Assembly: GCF_000002595.2 (NCBI RefSeq)
Contig: NC_057004.1
Coordinates: 7,539,888-7,603,887, forward strand
DNA: 64,000 nucleotides
Source of the DNA: Chlamydomonas reinhardtii
Taxonomy: Eukaryota > Chlorophyta > Chlorophyceae > Chlamydomonadales > Chlamydomonadaceae
Direction: 5' to 3'
Under the pieces are notes generated by a model, which was given only the letters and a program-made list of their open reading frames with translations, did no database searches and had not been told where the DNA came from. How positions within the stretch are numbered: position 1 is the first letter of the stretch; the number at the start of each line of letters is the position of its first letter. Below are positions 20,401 to 31,700 of the stretch, piece after piece. A program made the position numbers and the translations under genes.

Positions 20401-22708
20401 GGACGACTGGCCGGCCATGCTGCGAGGTGGAGAGAATGGCGGGGGGATGAGATGGGAAAGGACGCCCCAGAGAGACCGACTAGACCAACCATGACAGGCA
20501 AGCTCTTTGTCAAATCCGCCAGGGGCACCAGGTGCCGCCGCAGCCCCCACAAGCAGTCTCCGTCCCCTTTGGCCCCCTCCGCGCCCCATCCCTCCTTGGC
20601 TCTCACCGGCTGGGCATGTCGGTGTATCCCACCACGGTGACGCGGTTGGGCGTCTTGACCACCTCGCCGGGCTTGGTGTAGCCGCAGTTGCCGCCCGCCT
20701 CCGCCGACAGGTCCACAATCACCGAGCCGGGCTTCATGCTGTCCACCATGTCCTTGGTGATCAGCAGCGGCGCGCCCTTGCCGGGGATGAGGGCGGTGGT
20801 GATGATGATGTCCACCTCCTTGGCCTGAGCCGCGAACAGCTTCATCTCGGCCTCGATGAAGGCCGGGGACATCTCCTTGGAGTAGCCGGTGCCGGACTCG
20901 CCCTCCTCCTGGATGTCCACGGTGAGGAACTCGGCGCCCATGGACTTGGCCTGCTCCTTCACCGCCGTGCGCGTGTCAAACACACGCACGATGGCGCCCA
21001 GGCTCTTGGCAGCCCCCACTGCCGCCAGGCCGGCCACGCCGCCGCCGATGACAAGGACCTTGGCGGGCGGGATGCGGCCGGCGGCGGTGATCTGGCCGTT
21101 GAGGAAGCGCTCAAAGTGCTGGGTGGCCTCGGTGACGGCGCGGTATCCGGCGATGTTGGCCATGGAGGACAGCGAGTCAAACATCTGCGCGCGCGAGATG
21201 GTGCGCGGGATGCAGTCCATGCCGATGGCGGTGGCGCGGCGCTTGGCCAGCGCCTCCACCAGCTCCTTGTTGCGGGCGGGGTACAGGTACGACACCAGGC
21301 TGCAATCGTGGGAGAGGGGGGCAGGCGGGAAAAGGAGGGAGGGTAAGAGGGCCGGAGCGCAGCAGAGACAGGAGCGTTGAGAGGCAGCCAAGCCCTCGAA
21401 CACTTGCACATGCGCATCGTGGCGTAACTCACACGGCGCCCTCCTTGATCTTGTTGACCTCCTCCAGCGCGGGCGGCCGCACGCGCAGCACGATGTCTGC
21501 GCCCATGGCCTCCGTGCTGTCCACCAGCGTGGCGCCGGCGCTCGCGTACTCGGCGTCCTGCAGGGGTGGGGGTGGGGGGCGGAGGGTGGGGTCAGGCGAG
21601 GGTCAAGACAGCAGTGGGCAGGGACGGAGGACACTGGAGGTTTAGGGAGGGCTAGGAATGTGCGTGATGGTGCTGTTACGTGAGAGCGGTACCGGTGCGG
21701 CCCGGTTTATGGCAACATACACAGTTCATTGGAAATGAATCCCTGCGTACAGCCCGGCCCGGATCCAAGCTGCATAATAAACCTGCTACTGCAATGGCCT
21801 GTGAGCCAGGTGTAGGGCCACGCGGCATGCACTCTCTAGCTACTGGTAAGATGCTCGGACTAGTCCAGGGGCGGACGCACTCCAGGCGGTCTTACCGTAA
21901 ACTGGGAGTACTCGCCGGCGCCCTTCTCGACAACGATGGTCTTGAAGCCCTGCTTCAGCAGGCCGGCCACGGCGGCGGGGCTCAGCGCGACGCGGCGCTC
22001 GCCGGGGGCGTTCTCGCGGGGGACACCTGAACATAGGAGGCGAGGGGGCGAGCGGTTGGTTTGATGGGTAGGGCCACGCACAACTGACGGGCTGGATGCG
22101 CTCTATGTGCATTGCATGCAAGGCATGGCGCAGTCGAGGTCGCTGAAGTCTCACGAGTCAGCCTGTGTGCAAGCGAGGCGCGAAGGCAGAAAGCACACGT
22201 GCAGAGCAAGGGTCGCTGTCGTCGCTTACCGACGACAAGGTTGGCATAAGGAATAGGGTCCTTAATAGGCTCAGCGGGGCCAGAGGTGGAGGTGCCAGGA
22301 GCGGTGCCGGCCAGCGCGTTGGCGCGCACATTCGGGCGAGGGGTCTGCGCCAAAAGGCGAGCGATGGAGGCCCTGCGCGACACACGCAAAGGTGTCAAGA
22401 GTGGCGCAACAGGAAGCAGAAGCGGGCCAGTGACGGCCGGGCTCAGTGCAACGAAAAGCGATCGTCTGAGGTGTCAAGCGAAGGGTGTTGCTTCCGGCTG
22501 TCCGAGGCAGCGCGACCATATCGCATGCATAGTTAAAGCATAATTGAATCGCCCTGACTGGTGCGGGGCCCCAGAGCGGGCGCCGCGACTGCGCCCGGCG
22601 GTGTCGGAGCCTGAATTTCGAGCCAACTGTTGCTCACCTCGTCGAGGGGACCTGGCGTGAGGAGCGCAGGCACATGGCCTGGCCCTTACGACCGAGCATG
22701 GATAGCAT
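17431..22708 (-). CDS. NNT: Proton-translocating NAD(P)(+) transhydrogenase, alpha-beta fused
   Basis: Ten exons join in phase to 1094 aa: 22638-22708, 22230-22372, 21896-22026, 21433-21557, 20607-21299, 20221-20419, 19311-20028, 18980-19131, 17710-18672 and 17431-17520. A transit-like leader ([18 protein letters not shown]) precedes the NAD-binding domain [18 protein letters not shown], Rossmann loop [20 protein letters not shown], then [19 protein letters not shown]. The membrane domain spans exons 7-9 (19311-20028 through the start of 17710-18672), including [18 protein letters not shown]. The NADP-binding domain III closes the protein: [52 protein letters not shown] and [12 protein letters not shown]. 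The enzyme couples proton flow to hydride transfer from NADH to NADP+ and sits in an organellar inner membrane. Alpha precedes beta as in animals. All expected motifs are present. Confidence 0.95.
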
Positions 22709-24073
22709 GTTGGCGGTCAAGCGCCTCTCGGCAAGCTGCTTTCGTGGGGACACCTCGATGTTGTCGCGCCCCCGACTCTCTCTAAAGGATATAGAGCAGG
22801 CTCTATACAAATTGTGTCTTCTTTCGTGTGCGTGCGAGTATAACGCCCAATTGGTGTTCAGGAAGCATTTATGGGCGCCGAACAGCGCCCCATGCCGACA
22901 TGGAAAAAGCGAATTTCGTGTCGTCGCCTTTGCTGGGCTCGCGCGCTTTCTACAGTCAAGCTAGCGCTTCATTTAGCCGGCGTGTTGGAGCATATCTACC
23001 TGGTGGCGGCAAACCCAGGTTGCCCTTGGTGTTGCGAGTCGGCATGTTCTCTTTAACGGTGTCGGAGCCGTGGAGCACCTCTCGGCGCCTGCATTCGGCA
23101 TCGCCATAGCGAGCCCAAACAAGGGCGGCTTTGTGTGTGATCAAACGAGCGGCACGTTTTGTTCAGGACGCCCTTGAAGTACACCGGCCGAAAGAGCGGG
23201 TCACGGCTTGCCCGGGCGCCTGGGCCTCGGCCCGCCCACCTTTCCCGCAGCTGGCCACAGGACGCAGCCTGTTGCAAATGTGGGGGTTGGGAGCGTGCAT
23301 GCTTCAGCGCGAGGGGCAACGCGCCTCTACCGCCGTAACGCGCCCCTCTTCTGTTCCCGTCCGATTGTATCGACACCCGCGTGTCCACGAACGCATCGTG
23401 TACGTGACCCGGTGGCTCCAGTTGTGGGGTTTCTGCCCGGCACCAACCTGTGACTTCCCTTCACTGACGCACTGATTGCGCGGCCGGCAGACGCCGCCGC
23501 TGCCCTTACCTTGTGGCTCAAGTTTGGCACCAGTGCCACAGGATTGCCGCAACCAAAATGGTGTGGACGATGGCGTGCCAGGCTTGCAGCCCTCACTGCT
23601 TGCAGCCGTGACGCTTGGTCGCCTTGCCCGTTTGCTCGGTTCCTCACGTCAGTCACGTGGCAGCGGAGTGCACAAGACAGCGCAGGCGCGCGCCTCCTTA
23701 CGCCCAGTCGCTTCCCTCAATCCCCGTGCGTCCGTCCGTGTCGCGTCATACGCACACGAGCAGGTTGTGGTCTTGTGACACACACAAACACACACGCACA
23801 CATGTCCTGTTTCCGCGTTGCTTCTTTCTACTCACTAACACACGTACGGTACATGTGTGCACAGTGCACCAGCTCTCGCCCTCACCCAGACGCGTTCATT
23901 TGTTGGCTAGCTATGTATAGCTATGACTCCTCAAGCACTCTATGACTGCAAAACGTTCCTCGTGAAGTTTCCTGCACAGTCACGGTTCCAATGTGAAAAC
24001 GAGTGTTAAAACAACTCCACCAAGTGCATGCCCCAGTACCGCACACCACACATCCACCCACATACCGAACTCC
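22709..24073. other. Region between the divergent NNT start and the end of the TIR-A arm
   Basis: No gene was supported. It should contain the NNT promoter, and TATATC-like sequence occurs near 22789 on the minus strand. It also holds the first copy of a dispersed direct repeat (23800-23992). Confidence 0.5.
23800..23992 (+). repeat. Direct repeat outside the left arm of the TIR inverted duplication (copy 1)
   Basis: Starts CATGTCCTGTTTCCGCGTTG and continues through a segment ending near GGTTCCAATGT. It matches 33319-33495 in the same orientation with scattered differences. The two copies lie outside the outer ends of the inverted arms. Confidence 0.75.
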
Positions 24074-27000
24074 TCAACCGCGTCCGTTGCTGCACCAACG
24101 CTCTCCCACAAAAACCTCCCACACGCCTCGTGCCTCATCCAGGATAACCCGTAAACTGGCGATCAAGAAACGCACCAGCAGTAGCGCTCCCTAGCTCGGC
24201 GTGCGGTACACTGCTGCCGCGCCACCCACCACCCGCCTCTTGCCCTGCCGCTCCTACTGGCTCTCCTCGTGCCCTCGGGGCCTGAACCAGTCCTGGAAGC
24301 CCCCCAATTCCATCAGCTCCCGTGTCACGCCGTCCACGTCTCCGCCAAAGCCCGGCCAGGCCAGGCACGGCCCGTCGAAGATTGGGCGCAGGTCCTCGGG
24401 CGCCTCCTGCCGCGCCGCTGCCAAGTCCACGTGGATGCGGGAGGAGGGGTCTGGGTCGTGGATGAGAAGGGTGCGCTTGCCCTGGCTCAGGGCGGTCTGG
24501 GGGGAGGGGCGGACAAGAGGACAGATGAGAGGTTTAAGTCTGAACTGCTGGAGAGAACTGCTGGAGAGAATACTAGCCACCTGGAGAGAATACTAGCCAC
24601 CTTGGCTTAGTCCGGGGAGAGGCTGGTGGCTGGTAGCCGTGCGTGTCAACTAAAAGCATGGGGTTAGTAAGTGGTCATGAATGTGCAACATGACGGATTG
24701 CAAGAGCCAGGAGCGCATGGAAAGAGTACGGTACTAGGGGCACCTGCGACGGCCCAAGCGACGGCCCAACCGCTTGCCCCCACCTGGATCTCCCAATTGG
24801 CCTTCAGGAAGGTGGATGGGCTGAGGAAGACAACGAACATGTGCGAGTGCCGTATCCCCAGCAGCATTGCCTCCTTCGTGAGGACGCCCGCCTTGTTGTC
24901 GTACCACGCCCGCATGCGGCGCCCCCGCACCGACAGCTCGGTCAGCGCCAGGGCCAGCGCCGCACAGCAGTCAGAGCTCTCGCGCTGCACGTGCGACAGG
25001 AAGAAGTGCCAGATGAAGGGCTGCGGCCGAAACGTGAGGGCGTCACCGAAGTTGTTGCGCAGTGAGAACACGCCGCCAATGCCTGCGCGTGGACGCGTGT
25101 GGATTGGGCATGTGCAAGTAGATTGGCCACAGGAGCCGACAGTGGTGTTCATGCGCACGGTGCATAGCGGCACACCCGCACTCACAATTGCGCATCCCCT
25201 GCCAAACCGTTTCGACACCAACCTAAGAACGCCCTCACGTACCGTCCACGTGCCCCTTCCACCGCCCCAGGCCGCGCTCCACGACAGAGTTGTCTTTTGT
25301 GTCCCACTGCATGTGGAAGCGTGCCTTGTACGACGGAATGGAGTTGGTGTGCTTGGACTCAAACTCCACCCTGAATTGGAAAAGCAAACAGCGAAGGGGA
25401 ACGGGAGGACATCACGACCAGGAGGATGGCGCAGGCAAGGTAGGAGCACTAATGTGACGACCCTGCTCCTCACCGGCACCCGGCCCTGATAACCCACGCC
25501 CCTGCCCACGCCCCGCGCACCACAACTCGATGAGATCTAGCTCGGGCTGGAACCTGGCCTCAAGCTGGTACCAGCCCCACACGTTGCCCTCGCGCGCTGC
25601 GGCATGGACGGACGGGAAGGGGCTGTGAGACAAAAGCACAATCCGTGTCAGCGGCTCGGGAAGCCACCCGAAAGCAAGCGGCAGGCTCCCAACCGCACTG
25701 GCCACGCGGCCATTGCCCGCAGGGCCACAGCCCCCCGCACGCCCTTCCACTCACACGCCCACTCTTACCGGCCTGCCCCTCATAGTACAGCCATCGCCCC
25801 TCGCGCATCAGCTGCAGGCTGGCCGTGTCCGAGCGCGCCTCGTGCAGCTCGAACACGAACTGGTCGTGGTCGGTGGGCAGGTGCACGCAGCGCCCAAAGC
25901 CGGCACTCCGCATGAGGTGCTGCAGGCAGGCGTCCTGCTCGTACCAGCGCCGGTACAGGGCGCTCACGTCCGAGCGCCGCAGCAAAGCGGAGACGGGCCC
26001 GGGCGGCGCCGAAGCCACACACGCGGACAGCTCCACGTGTGAGGCCATGCGTGGGTCGGGGTCATACAGGAACAGCACGGGCAGGCCCCGCGCCGCCGCA
26101 CGCTCCAGGTCTGACACGAAGCCGGGGTCTGACCAAGCACCCGGAGACAGCACCGCCAGCACGGCCGCGCTGCAAGACAGTGCTGCCGCGCGCTCCTCCG
26201 TTGATGCCCCCAGGCTGCGAAACAGCCGGATGCGGCAGCCGGGGCTGCTCTGCTCGTGCAGCCCCGAAGCAAGGCGCACACCCAGGCTGGCCGCGCCGTC
26301 GGGCGCCCCAGCCAAGTAGAAATGGTAGAAAAAGGGCTGCGGGCTGCGCGTGCGGGAGAGGGAGCGAGTAGAGAGGCGAGGGGCGGCGTAATGACGCAAG
26401 GTACTGACAGAGGCTTTGGCGCGCTCACCACGATGGTCACAACACCCACGGCGGACGCCCACAATGACGACACATGCAGCCCCCATGCTCCGCCCCGCGC
26501 CTGCCTGCCGCGTCGGTGCTCCTGCCGTACTCACCGCAGCACAATGAAGTCTTCTTCCTCAGTCAGCTGCAGCTCTCCGCCCTCGCCCCCCACCGCCTCG
26601 CCCGTCCACCTGCCCCAGTATTTGCCCTGCTTGACCTCGCCCAGCTGCAGCACCCCTCCTGCCCCTTGCGCCTCCCACTCCAGCTCCATCCGGTGTTTGT
26701 ACTTGGGCATGGAGCGCCCCGCCTTGGGCTCGTACGAGACGTCCAGGTGGATGCGCCGCGCATCCGCCTCGAACTCCGCCTCCACCTGGTACCAGCCGCG
26801 CAGCAGCACGGGGCCCCCGTCAGGCGGGCGGTGGTAGGCGACACCCTCGTAGTAGAAGCGAGGTAGGTGGGCAGAGGGCAGGCGCAGGGGGGCGGGCGGG
26901 GGCGCGGCGCCAGGGCGCGGCGCCAGATACGCCTGCACACAAACACACACGGGCGCACACACGGACGCGTGGCCGCACAGGAAGGGGTAAAGTGAAGATA

Positions 27001-28359
27001 TGTATTGTGCTTTCAGGAGGAGGCAAGCAAGGCAGCAGAGCTGGTTCCACTAATAAAAGTGCCTGTACCGCGCCGTACACAGCCTTATACCGCAGCTGTC
27101 CCCACCGGCAGCACGCTCTCTGCCTCGGGCCGCCGCAGGCGTATACCGCAGCCGCCCATTTGCGCCAGGTGCCGTGCAGCCGCCTCCTCCGCGTGCGGAT
27201 GCATGCGATAGGGAATGGCCTCCACCTGCAATCAACCACGCAATCAGGTGCGGCACACCAGCGCACCGCCCAGCGCTTCATTGCGGCACGTGTGCATAAT
27301 TTGCCATTTGTGTCATCGGGCCGAACCCCCCCGCCCCGCCCCTCCTGCGCCTCTGTCCCCTCCCACTCACATCCTCGAACAGCTTGGAGAAATCTGCCGG
27401 CGCCGTGCCTATGAGCTGGCCCAAGTCCACCGCCGCCGTGCGGGCCAGATCGAACAGCTCGGCGGGCGGCGAGGCGGGTGTAGGCGGCGACGGCACGTGG
27501 CAGCTGGCCGCGTCCGGAGCGGCCAGAAACAACAGCAGCACACCCAGCCCGCGCTCCTGAGCCGCCCGCACCGCTGCAAGCACCTCCGAGCAAGCCCACA
27601 CGCCGGGGCTAAGCAGCACAAGGAGACTGCCTGACGCCGCGACGCGCGCGACAACGGACTCTTCCCCGCTACTGCCAGCTGCCCCAGTCGCCGCCCCCGC
27701 CGCCGCCACAACAGCAGTAGCAGCCGCGGCGGCACTCTTGGGCGCTGCTGCCGAGCTGCATGCGTCAATCACGCGCAGCGGCTTGCTGGGCCGCACCAGC
27801 TGCCGCCACTGGCACAGCAGCCGCTGCTGGAGCCCACCCGCCTCGTCCGCACGGCATGCCAGGGCAATGTGGAACAGGTGCGGCTGGGGAACCAGCTCGA
27901 GCGTCAGCTGAAGCGCGGGCCCCCCGCCACTCGCGTCATCCGCTGCTGGGTTGCCGCTGACTGCAGCCGACAGGCGAAGCACGCCGTCTCGAAGAGTGCC
28001 GAGCCACGCACCCGCCTCAACAGTGGTGCAGCTAGCTGGCGCCATAGCGCCACCAGCGTCGTCGGGTGCTGTGGTTGGCGCGGCGACCGTTACAGCTGAG
28101 CCCGGCGCCAGGCCGGCCGGGAGGACAACGGCGGGGAGCGGGTGCGTGTCTGCCGCATTGGCCTCCTCCTCAGCCGAAACCCACTCGAGCTCCACCACAC
28201 GACCTTGCGCATTCGAGAAGCCTACTGAGCCCGTCTCAGCAGCATCGGCGGCGGGCTGACACCACTGCACCACCACCTGCACATGGCCCCAAGCTGTCGA
28301 GGAGGCTCCCGAGGCTCCGTTTACTGGAGAGGCCCGAACGGTACCCTCATAAAGGATAT
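24074..28359 (-). repeat. Left arm of a 4.2-kb inverted duplication
   Basis: The reverse complement matches 28962-33128 almost base for base, including introns and some 1.1 kb of non-coding DNA in total. Outer limits were set where identity ends (TTGA next to GCGTCCGTTGCTGCACC), inner limits at AAAGGATA. Exceptions are a divergent patch near 24497-24900, the intron at 27226-27370, and small indels. Confidence 0.9.
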
Positions 28360-28384
28360 AGCCCGTATCTTGTTTTCCATGCAT
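24254..28384 (-). CDS. Triple-module TIR-domain protein, copy A
   Basis: Eight exons: 27371-28384, 27091-27225, 26535-26932, 25769-26343, 25521-25596, 25243-25370, 24784-25082 and 24254-24496, giving 955 aa from the ATG at 28384. That start lies just outside the duplicated arm, so the first residues (MHGKQDTGY) are not shared with copy B, and B's MGC anchor is absent. Three repeats of a beta-rich segment (each with YEG and a later RPQPF-type lead-in) plus TIR-like domain follow. The last TIR reads HFFLSHVQRES, RMRAWYDNKAGVL, HSHMFVVFLSPSTFLKANWE and IQTALSQGKRTLLIHD. Glu873 in NWEIQ aligns by eye with the catalytic Glu of SARM1-type NADases. TIR domains act as NAD-cleaving enzymes or signalling adaptors. 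Which role applies here is inference. The 5' end could extend into an unseen exon. Confidence 0.8.
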
Positions 28385-28767
28385 GCGATCGACCCGTCGT
28401 TGTTCAAACTTCAAAGCTCAAACGTAGCGGTCAGAAGACTTGGTTGATTGCTTGATTTAAGGCGTCTCAATATCCAGTAGATTAGTGTGGAGGAAACATT
28501 ATTATATACTGCGAAAACCCCACCCCGAATGATGGTTTCTCCTGCGCATGAAGGATCCATCGGCTGCTTCAAGATTTGCATTATATATTATTATAGGTAC
28601 TGTGTGTAGGCCTCGTAGGCCCCGGGAATGCAGGGTCCTCGTTGGCGGAGCTGTCGGACGAGTAGCGCGCTGATAAGCTAACCACACATATCAATAGATA
28701 ACAACAATACAGCTGATTTCTTTTCAGCCTTTAGCTCAAATGCCCTTGTGACAGAAGGAAGCGAGGC
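28385..28767. promoter_or_regulatory. Shared spacer between head-to-head TIR genes, probable bidirectional promoter
   Basis: AT-rich relative to the surroundings, with TATATA-like sequence near 28503 and 28583. It separates the two divergent starts by 383 bp. It lies in the non-duplicated spacer (28360-28961), so each gene has its own promoter-proximal sequence. Promoter activity is inferred from position. Confidence 0.45.
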
Positions 28768-31700
28768 ATGGGTTGTGCTGCAAGCTCCGCGGCTGCGCGT
28801 CCGGTTGCGCAGGCGCCAACAAAGGCTGACAAACCCTTTACTTCCGGCCCAGTCAACGACAGTAACCTTGAAGCAACAAAGGAATGTGAGCAGCCTGTTT
28901 TAGACACGGCATCGAGCGAGCACACAAGAGGGCATGCTGTACCCCAATCCGATATCCATTTTATCCTTTATGAGGGTACCGTTCGGGCCTCTCCAGTAGA
29001 CGGAGCCTCGGGAGCCTCCTCGACAGCTTGGGGCCATGTGCAGGTGGTGGTGCAGTGGTGTCAGCCCGCCGCCGATGCTGCTGAGACGGGCTCGGTAGGC
29101 TTCTCGAATGCGCAAGGTCGTGTGGTGGAGCTCGAGTGGGTTTCGGCTGAGGAGGAGGCCAATGCGGCAGACACGCACCCGCTCCCCGCCGTTGTCCTCC
29201 CGACCGGCCTGGCGCCGGGCTCGGCTGTAACGGTCGCCGCGCCAACCACAGCACCCGACGACGCTGGTGGCGCTATGGCGCCAGCTAGCTGCACCACTGT
29301 TGAGGCGGGTGCGTGGCTCGGCACTCTTCGAGACGGCGTGCTTCGCCTGTCGGCTGCAGTCAGCGGCAACCCAGCAGCGGATGACGCGAGTGGCGGGGGG
29401 CCCGCGCTTCAGCTGACGCTCGAGCTGGTTCCCCAGCCGCACCTGTTCCACATTGCCCTGGCATGCCGTGCGGACGAGGCGGGTGGGCTCCAGCAGCGGC
29501 TGCTGTGCCAGTGGCGGCAGCTGGTGCGGCCCAGCAAGCCGCTGCGCGTGATTGACGCATGCAGCTCGGCAGCAGCGCCCAAGAGTGCCGCCGCGGCTGC
29601 TACTGCTGTTGTGGCGGCGGCGGGGGCGGCGACTGGGGCAGCTGGCAGTAGCGGGGAAGAGTCCGTTGTCGCGCGCGTCGCGGCGTCAGGCAGTCTCCTT
29701 GTGCTGCTTAGCCCCGGCGTGTGGGCTTGCTCGGAGGTGCTTGCAGCGGTGCGGGCAGCTCAGGAGCGCGGGCTGGGTGTGCTGCTGTTGTTTCTGGCCG
29801 CTCCGGACGCGGCCAGCTGCCACGTGCCGTCGCCGCCTACACCCGCCTCGCCGCCCGCCGAGCTGTTCGATCTGGCCCGCACGGCGGCGGTGGACTTGGG
29901 CCAGCTCATAGGCACGGCGCCGGCAGATTTCTCCAAGCTGTTCGAGGATGTGAGTGGGAGGGGACAGAGGCGCAGGAGGGGCGGGGCGGGGGGGTTCGGC
30001 CCGATGACACAAATGGCAAATTATGCACACGTGCCGCAATGAAGCGCTGGGCGGTGCGCTGGTGTGCCGCACCTGAATGCGCTTTGCAAAGGCCTGAAGG
30101 TGCGGTGTTGATTGCAGGTGGAGGCCATTCCCTATCGCATGCATCCGCACGCGGAGGAGGCGGCTGCACGGCACCTGGCGCAAATGGGCGGCTGCGGTAT
30201 ACGCCTGCGGCGGCCCGAGGCAGAGAGCGTGCTGCCGGTGGGGACAGCTGCGGTATAAGGCTGTGTACGGCGCAGTACAGGCACTTTTATTAGTGGAACC
30301 AGCTCTGCTGCCTTGCTTGCCTCCTCCTGAAAGCACAATACATATCTTCACTTTACCCCTTCCTGTGCGGCCACGCGTCCGTGTGTGCGTCCGTGTGTGT
30401 TTGTGTGCAGGCGTATCTGGCGCCGCGCCCTGGCGCCGCGCCCCCGCCCGCCCCCCTGCGCCTGCCCTCTGCCCACCTACCTCGCTTCTACTACGAGGGT
30501 GTCGCCTACCACCGCCCGCCTGACGGGGGCCCCGTGCTGCTGCGCGGCTGGTACCAGGTGGAGGCGGAGTTCGAGGCGGATGCGCGGCGCATCCACCTGG
30601 ACGTCTCGTACGAGCCCAAGGCGGGGCGCTCCATGCCCAAGTACAAACACCGGATGGAGCTGGAGTGGGAGGCGCAAGGGGCAGGAGGGGTGCTGCAGCT
30701 GGGCGAGGTCAAGCAGGGCAAATACTGGGGCAGGTGGACGGGCGAGGCGGTGGGGGGCGAGGGCGGAGAGCTGCAGCTGACTGAGGAAGAAGACTTCATT
30801 GTGCTGCGGTGAGTACGGCAGGAGCACCGACGCGGCAGGCAGGCGCGGGGCGGAGCATGGGGGCTGCATGTGTCGTCATTGTGGGCGTCCGCCGTGGGTG
30901 TTGTGACCATCGTGGTGAGCGCGCCAAAGCCTCTGTCAGTACCTTGCGTCATTACGCCGCCCCTCGCCTCTCTACTCGCTCCCTCTCCCGCACGCGCAGC
31001 CCGCAGCCCTTTTTCTACCATTTCTACTTGGCTGGGGCGCCCGACGGCGCGGCCAGCCTGGGTGTGCGCCTTGCTTCGGGGCTGCACGAGCAGAGCAGCC
31101 CCGGCTGCCGCATCCGGCTGTTTCGCAGCCTGGGGGCATCAACGGAGGAGCGCGCGGCAGCACTGTCTTGCAGCGCGGCCGTGCTGGCGGTGCTGTCTCC
31201 GGGTGCTTGGTCAGACCCCGGCTTCGTGTCAGACCTGGAGCGTGCGGCGGCGCGGGGCCTGCCCGTGCTGTTCCTGTATGACCCCGACCCACGCATGGCC
31301 TCACACGTGGAGCTGTCCGCGTGTGTGGCTTCGGCGCCGCCCGGGCCCGTCTCCGCTTTGCTGCGGCGCTCGGACGTGAGCGCCCTGTACCGGCGCTGGT
31401 ACGAGCAGGACGCCTGCCTGCAGCACCTCATGCGGAGTGCCGGCTTTGGGCGCTGCGTGCACCTGCCCACCGACCACGACCAGTTTGTGTTCGAGCTGCA
31501 CGAGGCGCGCTCGGACACGGCCAGCCTGCAGCTGATGCGCGAGGGGCGATGGCTGTACTATGAGGGGCAGGCCGGTAAGAGTGGGCGTGTGTGTGGAAGG
31601 GCGTGTGGGGGGCTTGGGCCGTGCGGGCAATGGCCACGTGGCCAGTGCGGTTGGGAGCGAGCCTGCCGCTTGCTTTCGGGTGGCTTCCCGAGCCGCGGAC

